64,000 bases of DNA. It comes from JAJTDS01 sp964202895. Lineage in GTDB: Bacteria; Pseudomonadota; Alphaproteobacteria; Rickettsiales; UBA1997. The notes under the pieces are model-generated. The model did no database searches and was not told where the DNA came from. It saw only the letters and a program-made list of their open reading frames with translations. Position 1 is the stretch's first letter; each line of letters opens with the position of its first letter. The translations under genes were made by a program, and so were the position numbers. Where the stretch lies: assembly GCA_964202895.1 (NCBI GenBank), contig CAXNJM010000001.1:558001-622000 (forward strand), written 5' to 3'. Below, in pieces: positions 25,303-33,495 of the stretch.

Positions 25303-25340
25303 GAAATTATATTATGTCCTAATCTCTTACTTGTTGTCAA
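25303..25340 (-). promoter_or_regulatory. Candidate promoter of the R-M gene, -35 inside the right terminal repeat
   Basis: Read on the minus strand, TTGACA (25335-25340) lies in the inverted repeat and is followed after 18 bases by CATAAT, five of six matches to the -10 consensus, about 100 bases before the start codon. If correct, the transposon end itself supplies the promoter of the cargo. Confidence 0.5.
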
Positions 25341-25352
25341 GGGATAATTACC
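25327..25352 (-). repeat. Right terminal inverted repeat
   Basis: 26 bases, perfect reverse complement of 21742-21767, ending ATAATTACC. It supplies the last codons and TGA stop (LVIIP-stop) of the truncated host gene reading in from the right. Confidence 0.95.
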
Positions 25353-25360
25353 AAATTTTT
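25353..25360. repeat. Target site duplication, right copy
   Basis: AAATTTTT directly after the right terminal repeat, identical to 21734-21741. Confidence 0.93.
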
Positions 25361-26017
25361 TAACTCTTCTCTTGTAAGATAATTTGGTATAGCATCTTTA
25401 TGGACATCTTCCATTTTTTTATCAAATATATTGATAAAAAATGGGCGGAGATGGGTTTCCATATTGCTTGGTATATATTCAATGAATTTTTTAGCATATT
25501 CTTCAATAATTCTATTTGCAATACCACCAGACATAGCATTCATAAAAGCCGAACCAATTCCACCAGCACAAACCTTTAGATCTTGACTAAAAACCGCATT
25601 AAAATTATTTTTTAAATTTTCATTTTCTGAATCTCCATTATTTTCTACTTTAATTTTACTACATTTAACTAAATAGGAAATATAGGCTTGTAGAGCAAAT
25701 CGAGCATCTTGTTTTATAACAATAGAGTCATTTCTTAGATGAGTTTTTAATTGATTACCGCAAGTATCAATATTTTTATAATTATCCTGCGATATAAAAT
25801 TTTCAAAAATATCTTTTGCATAATTAGTTATATTATTAACATTGTCATCATTAATAATAGAATCTCTGGATAGTAATTTCTCATAAACTTGCTTAACCTT
25901 TAATATATTGGCATTTGATTTGTTTTGATTAAAAAAATCTTTTATTTGATCTAGTGTTATCGATTGATCTTTAATAAGCGGATGATTTGGATTAAGATAA
26001 ATAGAATTATTTTCCAT
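25353..26017 (-). pseudogene. 5' part of the large gene disrupted by the transposon
   Basis: The frame starts at ATG 26017 (MENNSIYLNPNHPLIKDQ) and runs 221 codons to the target site, then ends after five codons encoded mostly by the transposon end (stop at 25337-25339). The product is hydrophilic with a central segment CAGGIGSAFMNAMSGG. No signal peptide is visible. With 20455-21733 it restores a 647-residue frame, and with the part after the nonsense codon about 1,026 residue positions. This fragment keeps the gene's own start and promoter, so a 226-residue truncated protein may still be made. Function unknown. Confidence 0.82.
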
Positions 26018-26403
26018 ATATTTTATTATTTTTATTTAATATTAGATTTATTAATATTATTAAGTTAAATTTAATAATAAAAAATTAAATTACAACAATT
26101 TTTTTATAATGAGATTATTACTGAAATCATTGCAATGGCAGATTTGCTAAATTATTAGATTTTTCTTCGATCATATTTAACTTACTGCATCAAATATAAT
26201 TCATTATTTCTTTTTATGATTATATTGTTTTTGCCTTCCATTGTTGGGGTAAATTTTATATTTTTTTGGATGATTATCTCATTTTTTGTTATCCTTGCGA
26301 GAAGCAAAAGGAAGTCATGAAATCAACCGCTTTGCTGAATTACAAACGATAAGAAAAAATGAAAAGTAGCTAGGCATTATTTATTTCTAGCATTCTGCAT
26401 TTA
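26018..26403. other. Intergenic region upstream of the broken gene
   Basis: About 390 very AT-rich bases between the 3' end of glyA and the start of the disrupted gene, both on the minus strand. It must contain the promoter of the disrupted gene. The stretch 26289-26325 (ATCCTTGCGAGAAGC...) resembles GC-richer repeat modules common between genes in Rickettsiales, but no second copy was found in this window. No gene or RNA seen. Confidence 0.5.
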
Positions 26404-27711
26404 CTAATAAATCGGGAATTTTTGGCAAATTTGATGAACTTGTTTTTTTACCGCCTCTTCAATTTGATAATTGTCAGCATAATTAAGCGGCAGACCGCTA
26501 TTTATAACCTCTTCTGTTGCAACATTTTTAGCAAAACCTTCGAGAACATCGGCAATTAGGTTGCCTATTAATTCAAATTCATTTTCTTTGAAGCCTCTAG
26601 TAGTTCCAGCAGAAGTTCCGAATCTTAGGCCAGAAGTAACGAAAGGGCTACGAGGGTCATTCGGGATAGCATTTTTATTGCAAGTAAGACAAGCTCTTTC
26701 AAGGGCTTTTTCCGCTTCTTTGCCCGTAACATTTTTTAGCGGAGTAAGATCAACCACCATCAAATGGGAGTCGGTTCCACCAGTTGTAATTATCAACCCT
26801 CTATCCATAAGAGTTTTTGCTAATATTTTAGCATTAAGCACAACTTGATTGATATAGTTTTTAAATTCTGGTTGTAATGCTTCTCCAAATGCCACCGCTT
26901 TAGCAGTAATAACATGCATTAACGGCCCACCTTGCAAACCGGGGAAGGTGGCAGAATTAATTTTTTTTGCCAATTCTTCATTATTAGTAAGAATAACTCC
27001 ACCTCTAGGGCCTCGCAAAGTTTTGTGAGTTGTTGAAGTGACGATATCTGCAATACCAACTGGCGAAGGGTATTTTCCGCCCGCTACCAAACCAGCAATA
27101 TGAGCCATATCAACCATCAAAATTGCTCCGACCTTATCGGCAATATCACGAAAACGATTCCAATCAACAATTCTAGGATAAGAAGAAATGCCCGCAATTA
27201 TAACCTTAGGGCGATGCTGAATTGCCAACTCTTCTACCTGATCATAATCGATTAGCCCGTTATCTGCCCTAATGCCGTATTGCACTGAATTTAGCCACAT
27301 TCCTGAAATTGTTTTTTGGGCACCGTGAGTTAAATGACCACCCGCAGATAAGCTCATTCCGAGGATTGTATCTCCCGGGTTAAGCAAAGCGAGGTAAACC
27401 GCCAAATTAGCACTGGCACCAGAATGTGGTTGAACATTGGCAAATTTTGCATTAAATATTTTGCAAAGCCTAGAAATTGCTAGATTCTCTACTTCATCAG
27501 AAAATTCGCAACCGCCGTAATATCTTTTATGAGGGTATCCTTCTGCATATTTATTAGTAAAAATTGAGCCTTGAGCTTCTAATACCGCCCTACTAACTAT
27601 ATTTTCTGAAGCTATTAATTCAATTTGATTTTGCTGTCTAGATAACTCTTTATTGATGGAGTCGGCAATTTCTTTATCGCTAACTGCCAAAGGAGATGAA
27701 AAAAAACTCAT
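26404..27711 (-). CDS. glyA: Serine hydroxymethyltransferase
   Basis: GlyA interconverts serine and glycine with tetrahydrofolate and is the main source of one-carbon units, used among others by PurH. The 435 residues have the family motifs IELIASENIVS, YAEGYPHKRYYGG, the PLP-binding lysine in STTHKTLRGPRGG and GLRFGTSAGTTRG. Length is normal. Together with rpsP and rdgB it forms a minus-strand run with gaps of 59 and 37 bases. Confidence 0.97.
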   Translation of the reverse strand: MSFFSSPLAVSDKEIADSINKELSRQQNQIELIASENIVSRAVLEAQGSIFTNKYAEGYPHKRYYGGCEFSDEVENLAISRLCKIFNAKFANVQPHSGASANLAVYLALLNPGDTILGMSLSAGGHLTHGAQKTISGMWLNSVQYGIRADNGLIDYDQVEELAIQHRPKVIIAGISSYPRIVDWNRFRDIADKVGAILMVDMAHIAGLVAGGKYPSPVGIADIVTSTTHKTLRGPRGGVILTNNEELAKKINSATFPGLQGGPLMHVITAKAVAFGEALQPEFKNYINQVVLNAKILAKTLMDRGLIITTGGTDSHLMVVDLTPLKNVTGKEAEKALERACLTCNKNAIPNDPRSPFVTSGLRFGTSAGTTRGFKENEFELIGNLIADVLEGFAKNVATEEVINSGLPLNYADNYQIEEAVKKQVHQICQKFPIY

Positions 27712-27748
27712 AAAAATTTAAAATAATTTATTGATAATAAAAGTAATT

Positions 27749-28366
27749 TTACTTTAGAAACTTAGATAATTGCTTAAATGCCAATGCCCTATGAGAAATA
27801 GATTCTTTTAAATTATGCTCTATTTCAGCAAAAGTTTGTTGCATATCTTGTTTTATAAATATTGGATCATAGCCAAAACCGTTAGAGCCTTTAGGTGGAA
27901 GGCTTAAAAAACCGTCAACTCTACCTTCAAAACTAATGCTGGTTTCATCAAACGGATTAAATAAAGATAGGTTGCAAATAAAATAGGCTTTTATTTTATC
28001 GCGATATGGGTTTATGCCTTTATTTTCAAGCATTTCAGCGATTTTATTAAATGCTTGAGGAAAATTTTTTACACCACAATCATCAATCGCAAACCTTGCT
28101 GAATGAACTCCCGGAAGACCATCTAGCAATTCAATGCAAAAACCAGAATCATCGGCAATTGCTTTCAAGTTAAGCATTTTAGCATAATATTTTGCTTTTA
28201 TTAGAGAATTTTCAGCAAAAGAGTTGGCGGTTTCTTCTGGCTCAACTATTTTAAGATTATCGATGTAATTTCCGGCGAATATTGCTTCAATATCAAATGA
28301 GGCAAGCAATGATGATATTTCATTAAACTTGCCTCTATTATTTGTAGCAATGAGTATTTTATCCAT
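27749..28366 (-). CDS. rdgB: RdgB/HAM1 non-canonical purine NTP pyrophosphatase
   Basis: This enzyme removes dITP, ITP and XTP so that they are not built into nucleic acids. The 205 residues show the family order: IATNNRGKFNEI at the N-terminus, ADDSGFCIELLDGLPGVHSAR, FGYDPIF, and the terminal SHRALAFKQL. The catalytic aspartates are in ADDSG. Length is normal. Between rpsP and glyA in the same direction. Confidence 0.96.
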   Translation of the reverse strand: MDKILIATNNRGKFNEISSLLASFDIEAIFAGNYIDNLKIVEPEETANSFAENSLIKAKYYAKMLNLKAIADDSGFCIELLDGLPGVHSARFAIDDCGVKNFPQAFNKIAEMLENKGINPYRDKIKAYFICNLSLFNPFDETSISFEGRVDGFLSLPPKGSNGFGYDPIFIKQDMQQTFAEIEHNLKESISHRALAFKQLSKFLK

Positions 28367-28425
28367 TTACAAGGATATTTTGATTAAGAAGGTGATTTTT
28401 ATTAACCACTATTTAGATAGCGATT

Positions 28426-28842
28426 TTATTGAGATTCTGCTACTGCAGTTTCTGCATTTTTCGCATTTTCAATTTCTGCTTTTGCATTTTCAATTTCTGC
28501 AAGTCTTTCAGCTTCTTTTTTAACTTTTTCTAGAGCCTTCTTTTTTAAATTAGAACCCTTAACTTTTGGTTCAAATTTTGGCTTATAAACTTCGGAGCCT
28601 TTAACCCCAAGTTTAATTAAAAAAGAGGCGACTCTTTCTGTTGGTTGAGCACCAACTGAAAGCCAATATTCAATTCTTTCTTTGTTGATTGAGATTTTTT
28701 TTTCATCATCAGCAACTAGTGGATTATATGTTCCAAGCTTTTCAAGAAACTTGCTGTCTCTAGGTGAGGTGCTATTAGTAACTAAGATACGGTAAAAAGG
28801 AACTCCTGTTCTACCGCCACGCGATAAACGAATTTTAAGCAT
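28426..28842 (-). CDS. rpsP: 30S ribosomal protein S16 with C-terminal extension
   Basis: S16 is a small-subunit assembly protein. The first 85 residues are standard: MLKIRLSRGGRTGVPFYRI, DSKFLEKLGTYNP, and RIEYWLSVGAQPTERVASFL. About 50 further residues form an alanine- and lysine/glutamate-rich helix containing the repeat AEIENAKAEIENAK. Such tails occur in alphaproteobacterial S16. rimM, trmD and rplS, its usual partners, do not follow; rdgB and glyA do. Confidence 0.96.
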   Translation of the reverse strand: MLKIRLSRGGRTGVPFYRILVTNSTSPRDSKFLEKLGTYNPLVADDEKKISINKERIEYWLSVGAQPTERVASFLIKLGVKGSEVYKPKFEPKVKGSNLKKKALEKVKKEAERLAEIENAKAEIENAKNAETAVAESQ

Positions 28843-28931
28843 AATTTTAATATTAATTTGTTAAAAAACGGGAATTATAAAAATAATTTTTTATTTTGCA
28901 AATACTAATTTATACTAAATCCCAACTTTAA

Positions 28932-31900
28932 CTAAAGGCTTAATGAAAAAAAGTTTTTTGGCAAAAAGTCAATATTATCAATAATATTTTTAAAATTATT
29001 ATTTTTACAATTTGGCAAAGAGTATTTTTTAGTTAAATTAATCAGAAAATCAGCCTTGAGAGCACAAAATTCTTGATTAGAATGCCTTGTTAATAATATT
29101 AAAAAGAAGCGATTCTTTAAATTATCTTGCAAATTCAATTTAGAGAATTTTGCCATATCAATTAAGCAGTTTTTTGAATTACAATTAATGCCAAGGCTTT
29201 CTTTTTCAAGCTCTGACAATTCTTCTATTGTTGAAATTTTTCTATTTTTCCAATTTTGCAAACCGTATTTATACCACAAATTAAGCTTACTGCCCATTGG
29301 TTGCTTAGAAAAAATTAACCCCTTTTCTTGATGATGAAGAGCGAAAAATTTTTGCTCCGCATCGATTGAAATTACAGGCTCCTTGGTTAAAGATAAATTA
29401 ATAATAAAAAATAAAAATATTATTAAAGCAAAATAACGGATTTTATGATTAATAATGCAAAAAAACAATGCCGATAACACCGCACCAACAAAAGCAAAAG
29501 AAGAAAAATCGTAAACTATAAATTGACTATATTTTAAATTAGCAACAAATTTAGCGATATCAATAATAATAGCAATTGATAAACCCATAATTTGCAAAGT
29601 AAATTTCTCTAAACCAGTTTGGAGAGGCATTAATAATAGCGACAAAAAGCCAAATGGCATTGCAATGAAGCTGGTAATTGGTATCGCCAACAAGTTTGAC
29701 AAAATTGAAAAGTTAGTAAAATTATGAAAATGATAAATCGAAAAAGGCATAGTAGCAAGCTGTGCAACCATTGAAGAAAAAACGATTTGCATAAAATACC
29801 ATAAAAATTTTTTAATAAAACTAGATTGTAAATTTAGCGGTTTAATTTTTTGAAATATTTGATAAGTAGCAGTAATTGCAGTAATGGCACTAAAAGATAA
29901 TTGCAAGCTAGCCGAAAATATAGCCATCGGCTTAGAAAGCACAATCACACAAAATGAAATGGCAATAGATCGCATTGGGTTTGCAGATTTATCAAGTATA
30001 ATCGCCAACATTATCAATAAAGAAAAGTAAAAAGAGCGAACGGCAGGAATAGGCGAACCCGCTAATTTTAAATAACAAAAACAACCAATAATTGCAAAAA
30101 TTGCCGATATCTTTTTAATATCACGATATAAAGTTAAATTTTCACTTAATGACAGTAAAAAACGAGATGTAATAAAAAATATCAACCCAGCAATTGTAAG
30201 ATGGAGCCCCGAAATTGAAAGCAAATGAATCAAACCTGAATTTTGAATATCATTCATCACATTTTGCGGAATAAGGTTTTGAGTTCCAACCAATAAAGCT
30301 CCAGCAATTTTTGCCTGATCTTGATTTTTGATATTTTGTAAAATATTGTCTAATATTTTATATCTAAGCCTTGTTATCCAACTTTGGTCAATAGTTGCAT
30401 CATCGCTTTTCTTAATAATTTTTACCTCTCCGAATCCGTAGCCACTGCCTTCAAAGCCTTTTATTACTGCATCTTGATAGTAATTAAAATCACCAAAAAA
30501 TTTTTTGCCCGATGATTGCTGTAGATAAACTCTTAAAGAAACAATATCGCCAATATTTAAACCCGATAAATCAAAATTAGTTGCAACCCTTATTTTTCTA
30601 GGGCCATTGACAGATAAATGACTAATAAAATTATTCGATAAAAAGCCCGTAATTTCACTATCTTCGTTATCATAATTTTTGATATTGATTTGGCGATATT
30701 TTAAAGGATAATAAGCATTTTTTAAATCAATAAATTTACGGTCGAAATCCTGAAATTGTTGATTGTTAAGCATTTTTTCTTGTGCCTTAATTTTTTTCTT
30801 AGCAATTTTTGCCAATTTTTGTTTTTGTAGTTTTATTTTCTTCAACCCTTCTCTTTCTTGCTTTTTATTGCTTTTAATTTGATTTTGATGATTTTTCATA
30901 TTCAAAAAATCCTCTTTCACTCCTTGTAAACACTCAATATCTTTACCGCATTTTATTGCTTGTTGATAGAATTTTTGATTCATCTTTGGCATCACAAAAT
31001 TATTATCTCGCTTGTTCTCCTGCTTATTTTTAGGCTCTTCTTCGCCTTCTCCATTATTTAATTCTGCAATTTCTGTTTTTGATTCTATATTATCGTTATT
31101 TTTTCCTAGTTTTTGCACTTGTTGCGAAAAAAACTGCTCTTTAGCAATTGATTCGCAATTATTAATGTTGGCGGTGTGGCTTTCTATATCGCCTTGTTGC
31201 ATCTGACATTTATTAATTATCTTCAAAAATTTTTGCGGAATTTGATATTGCCACTGCAATGTAAATATTTCTTGATTGAGAGCTTTAATTTCAAGTTGTA
31301 ATTTTTTAATTGCTTCGCTATCCACCATTTGCAAGATTTCAACTTTTTTATTAAAAATTATTTTTTTAATTTTCCTAATTTTATTATTCTTAATTTGAAG
31401 CCTAATAACCTTGTCAACACAAGATTTATCTTTATTGCAAGCAATAATTTTTTTTGATAAATTTTTAGTTAGCTTGAGAATTTTAAATTCATTTTCTGGC
31501 TCTAAAGCCTTTATTCCAGAATCATCAAGCCCATTTTCTAATAAAAAATTAGTTAATTCTTGATATTCATAATTTTTCTTTTTTTGCTGTAGAATTGACT
31601 TTTCTTGTTTTTTTTGAACTTGTTTGGCTTTTTGCTTTTCTTCTCTAACTTCTTTTTCGATTCGCTTTTTTCTAAGCTTCTCAACATTTTGTAGAGAATT
31701 TTTTTGAGCCTGCAACATTTGATAATGATCTGCAGATATTTTGTAAAAAACCACCTGCTCAAGAGTAAGAGCCCCTTTGCTATGATAATTGGCAGAATTT
31801 TGACTAGTTTTTAAATCGACAATCTTGGCAATGATATTGCCATAAAGCTTTTGATTGACTAGATTCCTTTTAAATAAAAAACCTTCATAAATTAAGCTCC

Positions 31901-32186
31901 ATAAAAATGCTGACAAGATGATTATTAAGGCTAGATAATATTTTCCGATATAGCTATTGCGATATATGAAAAATAAAATAAAGGCGGTCGCTATTAACCC
32001 TAAAGATTGAAATAGGTAAAAATAAGGGTTGGCAATGCAATTATTGCAGTTAAAAAACAATAAAATACCAATAGCAACAAAAATAGGAACAAACAAAAAT
32101 AATTGTTGTGAAAATATAATCGCTCTAAGTAAAATCAACCAGTTGATGATATTATTTTTAATTGCTAAAATAATGCTGTTAAACAT
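28932..32186 (-). CDS. comEC: ComEC/Rec2-family DNA uptake channel with a very long periplasmic insertion
   Basis: ComEC carries single-stranded DNA across the inner membrane in natural transformation. The protein has 1,084 residues, against about 650-800 in most homologues. After three or four N-terminal helices (20-105) comes the start of the usual soluble domain (GNIIAKIVDLKT, about 116-127). A lysine-, glutamine- and glutamate-rich coiled-coil region follows (about 150-500), then the rest of the OB-like domain (PRKIRVATNFDLSGLNIGDIVSLRV given in part: IRVATNFDLSGLNIGD). The competence core follows, with LLSISGLHLTIAG and further helices. No metallo-beta-lactamase domain. The insertion has paired cysteines in the same motif, C250-NKDKS-C256 and C413-GKDIE-C419, plus C327 and C344. 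Frame intact throughout. Confidence 0.9.
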   Translation of the reverse strand: MFNSIILAIKNNIINWLILLRAIIFSQQLFLFVPIFVAIGILLFFNCNNCIANPYFYLFQSLGLIATAFILFFIYRNSYIGKYYLALIIILSAFLWSLIYEGFLFKRNLVNQKLYGNIIAKIVDLKTSQNSANYHSKGALTLEQVVFYKISADHYQMLQAQKNSLQNVEKLRKKRIEKEVREEKQKAKQVQKKQEKSILQQKKKNYEYQELTNFLLENGLDDSGIKALEPENEFKILKLTKNLSKKIIACNKDKSCVDKVIRLQIKNNKIRKIKKIIFNKKVEILQMVDSEAIKKLQLEIKALNQEIFTLQWQYQIPQKFLKIINKCQMQQGDIESHTANINNCESIAKEQFFSQQVQKLGKNNDNIESKTEIAELNNGEGEEEPKNKQENKRDNNFVMPKMNQKFYQQAIKCGKDIECLQGVKEDFLNMKNHQNQIKSNKKQEREGLKKIKLQKQKLAKIAKKKIKAQEKMLNNQQFQDFDRKFIDLKNAYYPLKYRQINIKNYDNEDSEITGFLSNNFISHLSVNGPRKIRVATNFDLSGLNIGDIVSLRVYLQQSSGKKFFGDFNYYQDAVIKGFEGSGYGFGEVKIIKKSDDATIDQSWITRLRYKILDNILQNIKNQDQAKIAGALLVGTQNLIPQNVMNDIQNSGLIHLLSISGLHLTIAGLIFFITSRFLLSLSENLTLYRDIKKISAIFAIIGCFCYLKLAGSPIPAVRSFYFSLLIMLAIILDKSANPMRSIAISFCVIVLSKPMAIFSASLQLSFSAITAITATYQIFQKIKPLNLQSSFIKKFLWYFMQIVFSSMVAQLATMPFSIYHFHNFTNFSILSNLLAIPITSFIAMPFGFLSLLLMPLQTGLEKFTLQIMGLSIAIIIDIAKFVANLKYSQFIVYDFSSFAFVGAVLSALFFCIINHKIRYFALIIFLFFIINLSLTKEPVISIDAEQKFFALHHQEKGLIFSKQPMGSKLNLWYKYGLQNWKNRKISTIEELSELEKESLGINCNSKNCLIDMAKFSKLNLQDNLKNRFFLILLTRHSNQEFCALKADFLINLTKKYSLPNCKNNNFKNIIDNIDFLPKNFFSLSL

Positions 32187-32522
32187 AGTGGTGTCGATAT
32201 TTCAAATGCTTGTGTGATGTTTATAAATTTAATTTGCCAAAATTAATTTGCTAAAAATAAATTTTAATTAATGATGCTATTTCTAGCTTTTAAAATTTAA
32301 AAATCAACATTCGCAACCTAATAAAATCAACATTTTTAAATAATTTTTTGTCTAAATATAAATAAACTTGCTTTTAAACATATTTATATCTATCGTCTCA
32401 CCATTATTATCTTTGCCAGCATCAATATTAAATTAAATTTTTAATAAAATACGATATTTAGATATTAATTAAAAACAAAGATAAATCCAAGCCATATATA
32501 AAATTAGTAGAAATTGAGCAAT
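32187..32522. other. Intergenic region between comEC and the VirK-like gene
   Basis: 336 AT-rich bases between divergent genes. It holds the promoters of comEC and of the VirK-like gene and the first copy of a 90-base direct repeat (32360-32450). No RNA gene or open frame of note was seen. Confidence 0.6.
32360..32450 (+). repeat. Direct repeat, left copy, upstream of the VirK-like gene
   Basis: Begins AAATAAACTTGCTTTTAAAC and matches 33405-33492 over about 90 bases at roughly 80 to 85 percent identity by eye, with small gaps at the end. TTGCTT and TATCGT, 17 bases apart, are kept in both copies and could be promoter boxes. Confidence 0.8.
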
Positions 32523-33410
32523 ATGATTATTTTTGATTATACAAAAAATATTTTTCTTGATAGAGGCTTTAAAAAGGCAAGAATATTTTTACTGAGGTCT
32601 TTATTATCTTACTCAGAAGTAATTAGCTGGCTAAAATACATTGATTCATTTTATAAAAAATATAGCCTCAACTTTGCTCCCTCCGAATTGGTTGCATTGC
32701 CGATTAGATCTTATGTTAGCAATATCTTCAGAATAAAACAAAGAAATTTGATTTTACAGGATCACTACAAAATAATGGAGTCGGTATTTTCTCCTTTAGC
32801 AATTAAAAAATTTTTATCAGATAGCGAAATACCAATATCCTCTATTCTGAAAAAAAACGGAGATCAATGCCATTTAAAAATCTTAATGCATGGAAAATTT
32901 TGGCGAGAAGGGGCAATGACTCTTTATTTACAAGACGAGGCTTTTAAGTTAATCTCTACCTTGACTTTTACTATTCATAATGATTTAAACGGCAAAAGGT
33001 CAATTTTTATTGGCGGACTTCAAGGCGGAAGTGACATTGAAAAATCCGATATCGTTAGCTTTACCCGAAGCCTAGGGGGGTTAAGACCAAAACACACATT
33101 AATTGAGTGTTGCTATGCAATTGCAAAATTTATTGAGGCTGAAAAAATAACAGGTGTTTCAAATAAAAATCATGTTTTTTCATATCAAAAAACTTTTCAA
33201 AAAAGTTATAACGGCATCTGGGAGGAAATTGGCTCAACCCTAGATAATGATGGAAATTATTTATTGCCAAAATATTTAACAAAGCGAGATTTTGAATCAG
33301 TGCCTCAAAAAAAACGAAAAGATTGGCTTATCCGACATGCTCACATTGATAAATTAAAAGTTGATATTGATAATTTTCTCAATGAAAACTCAAATAATAC
33401 CTTTAAATAA
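32523..33410 (+). CDS. VirK/YbjX family protein (DUF535)
   Basis: A 295-residue soluble protein. The pattern IGGLQGG, then SLGGLRPKHTLIECCYAIAKF, GVSNKNHVF, YNGIWEEIG and GNYLLPKYL is that of DUF535 (VirK of Shigella, YbjX of Salmonella), proteins linked to virulence and resistance to antimicrobial peptides but without a defined reaction. I use the ATG at 32523; the codon at 32514 is TTG. The gene lies exactly between two 90-base direct repeats, and its stop codon is in the right one, which suggests that it was inserted upstream of lipA. Acquisition from another bacterium is an inference. Confidence 0.87.
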   Translation: MIIFDYTKNIFLDRGFKKARIFLLRSLLSYSEVISWLKYIDSFYKKYSLNFAPSELVALPIRSYVSNIFRIKQRNLILQDHYKIMESVFSPLAIKKFLSDSEIPISSILKKNGDQCHLKILMHGKFWREGAMTLYLQDEAFKLISTLTFTIHNDLNGKRSIFIGGLQGGSDIEKSDIVSFTRSLGGLRPKHTLIECCYAIAKFIEAEKITGVSNKNHVFSYQKTFQKSYNGIWEEIGSTLDNDGNYLLPKYLTKRDFESVPQKKRKDWLIRHAHIDKLKVDIDNFLNENSNNTFK

Positions 33411-33492
33411 ACTTGCTTTTAAACATATTTAAATCTATCGTCTGGTGATTATTAGCTTTGCCAAATCGCATATTAAACTAAATTAATAAAAT
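33405..33492 (+). repeat. Direct repeat, right copy, lipA leader
   Basis: Second copy of 32360-32450. It starts in the last codons of the VirK-like gene and ends four bases before the lipA start codon, so it is the leader of lipA and probably contains its promoter. Confidence 0.8.
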
Positions 33493-33495
33493 AAA

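Larger units (their letters stand above)
21742..25352. mobile_element. IS1595-family transposon carrying a restriction-modification gene
   Basis: A 3,611-base element bounded by perfect 26-base inverted repeats that start GGTAATTATCCC and flanked by an 8-base duplication. It contains an intact IS1595-type transposase on the plus strand and, tail to tail with it, an 810-residue nuclease-methylase-specificity fusion on the minus strand, plus a 41-codon frame after the fusion gene. IS1595-family members with passenger genes are known as a class; the particular cargo here is read from the sequence. Perfect ends, perfect target copies and an intact transposase point to a recent insertion that may still be mobile. 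Confidence 0.93.

Noticed and set aside
26289..26325. Further intergenic repeat upstream of the broken gene
   Set aside because: The sequence style recalls intergenic repeats of related bacteria, but no second copy occurs in this window, so it cannot be supported here.
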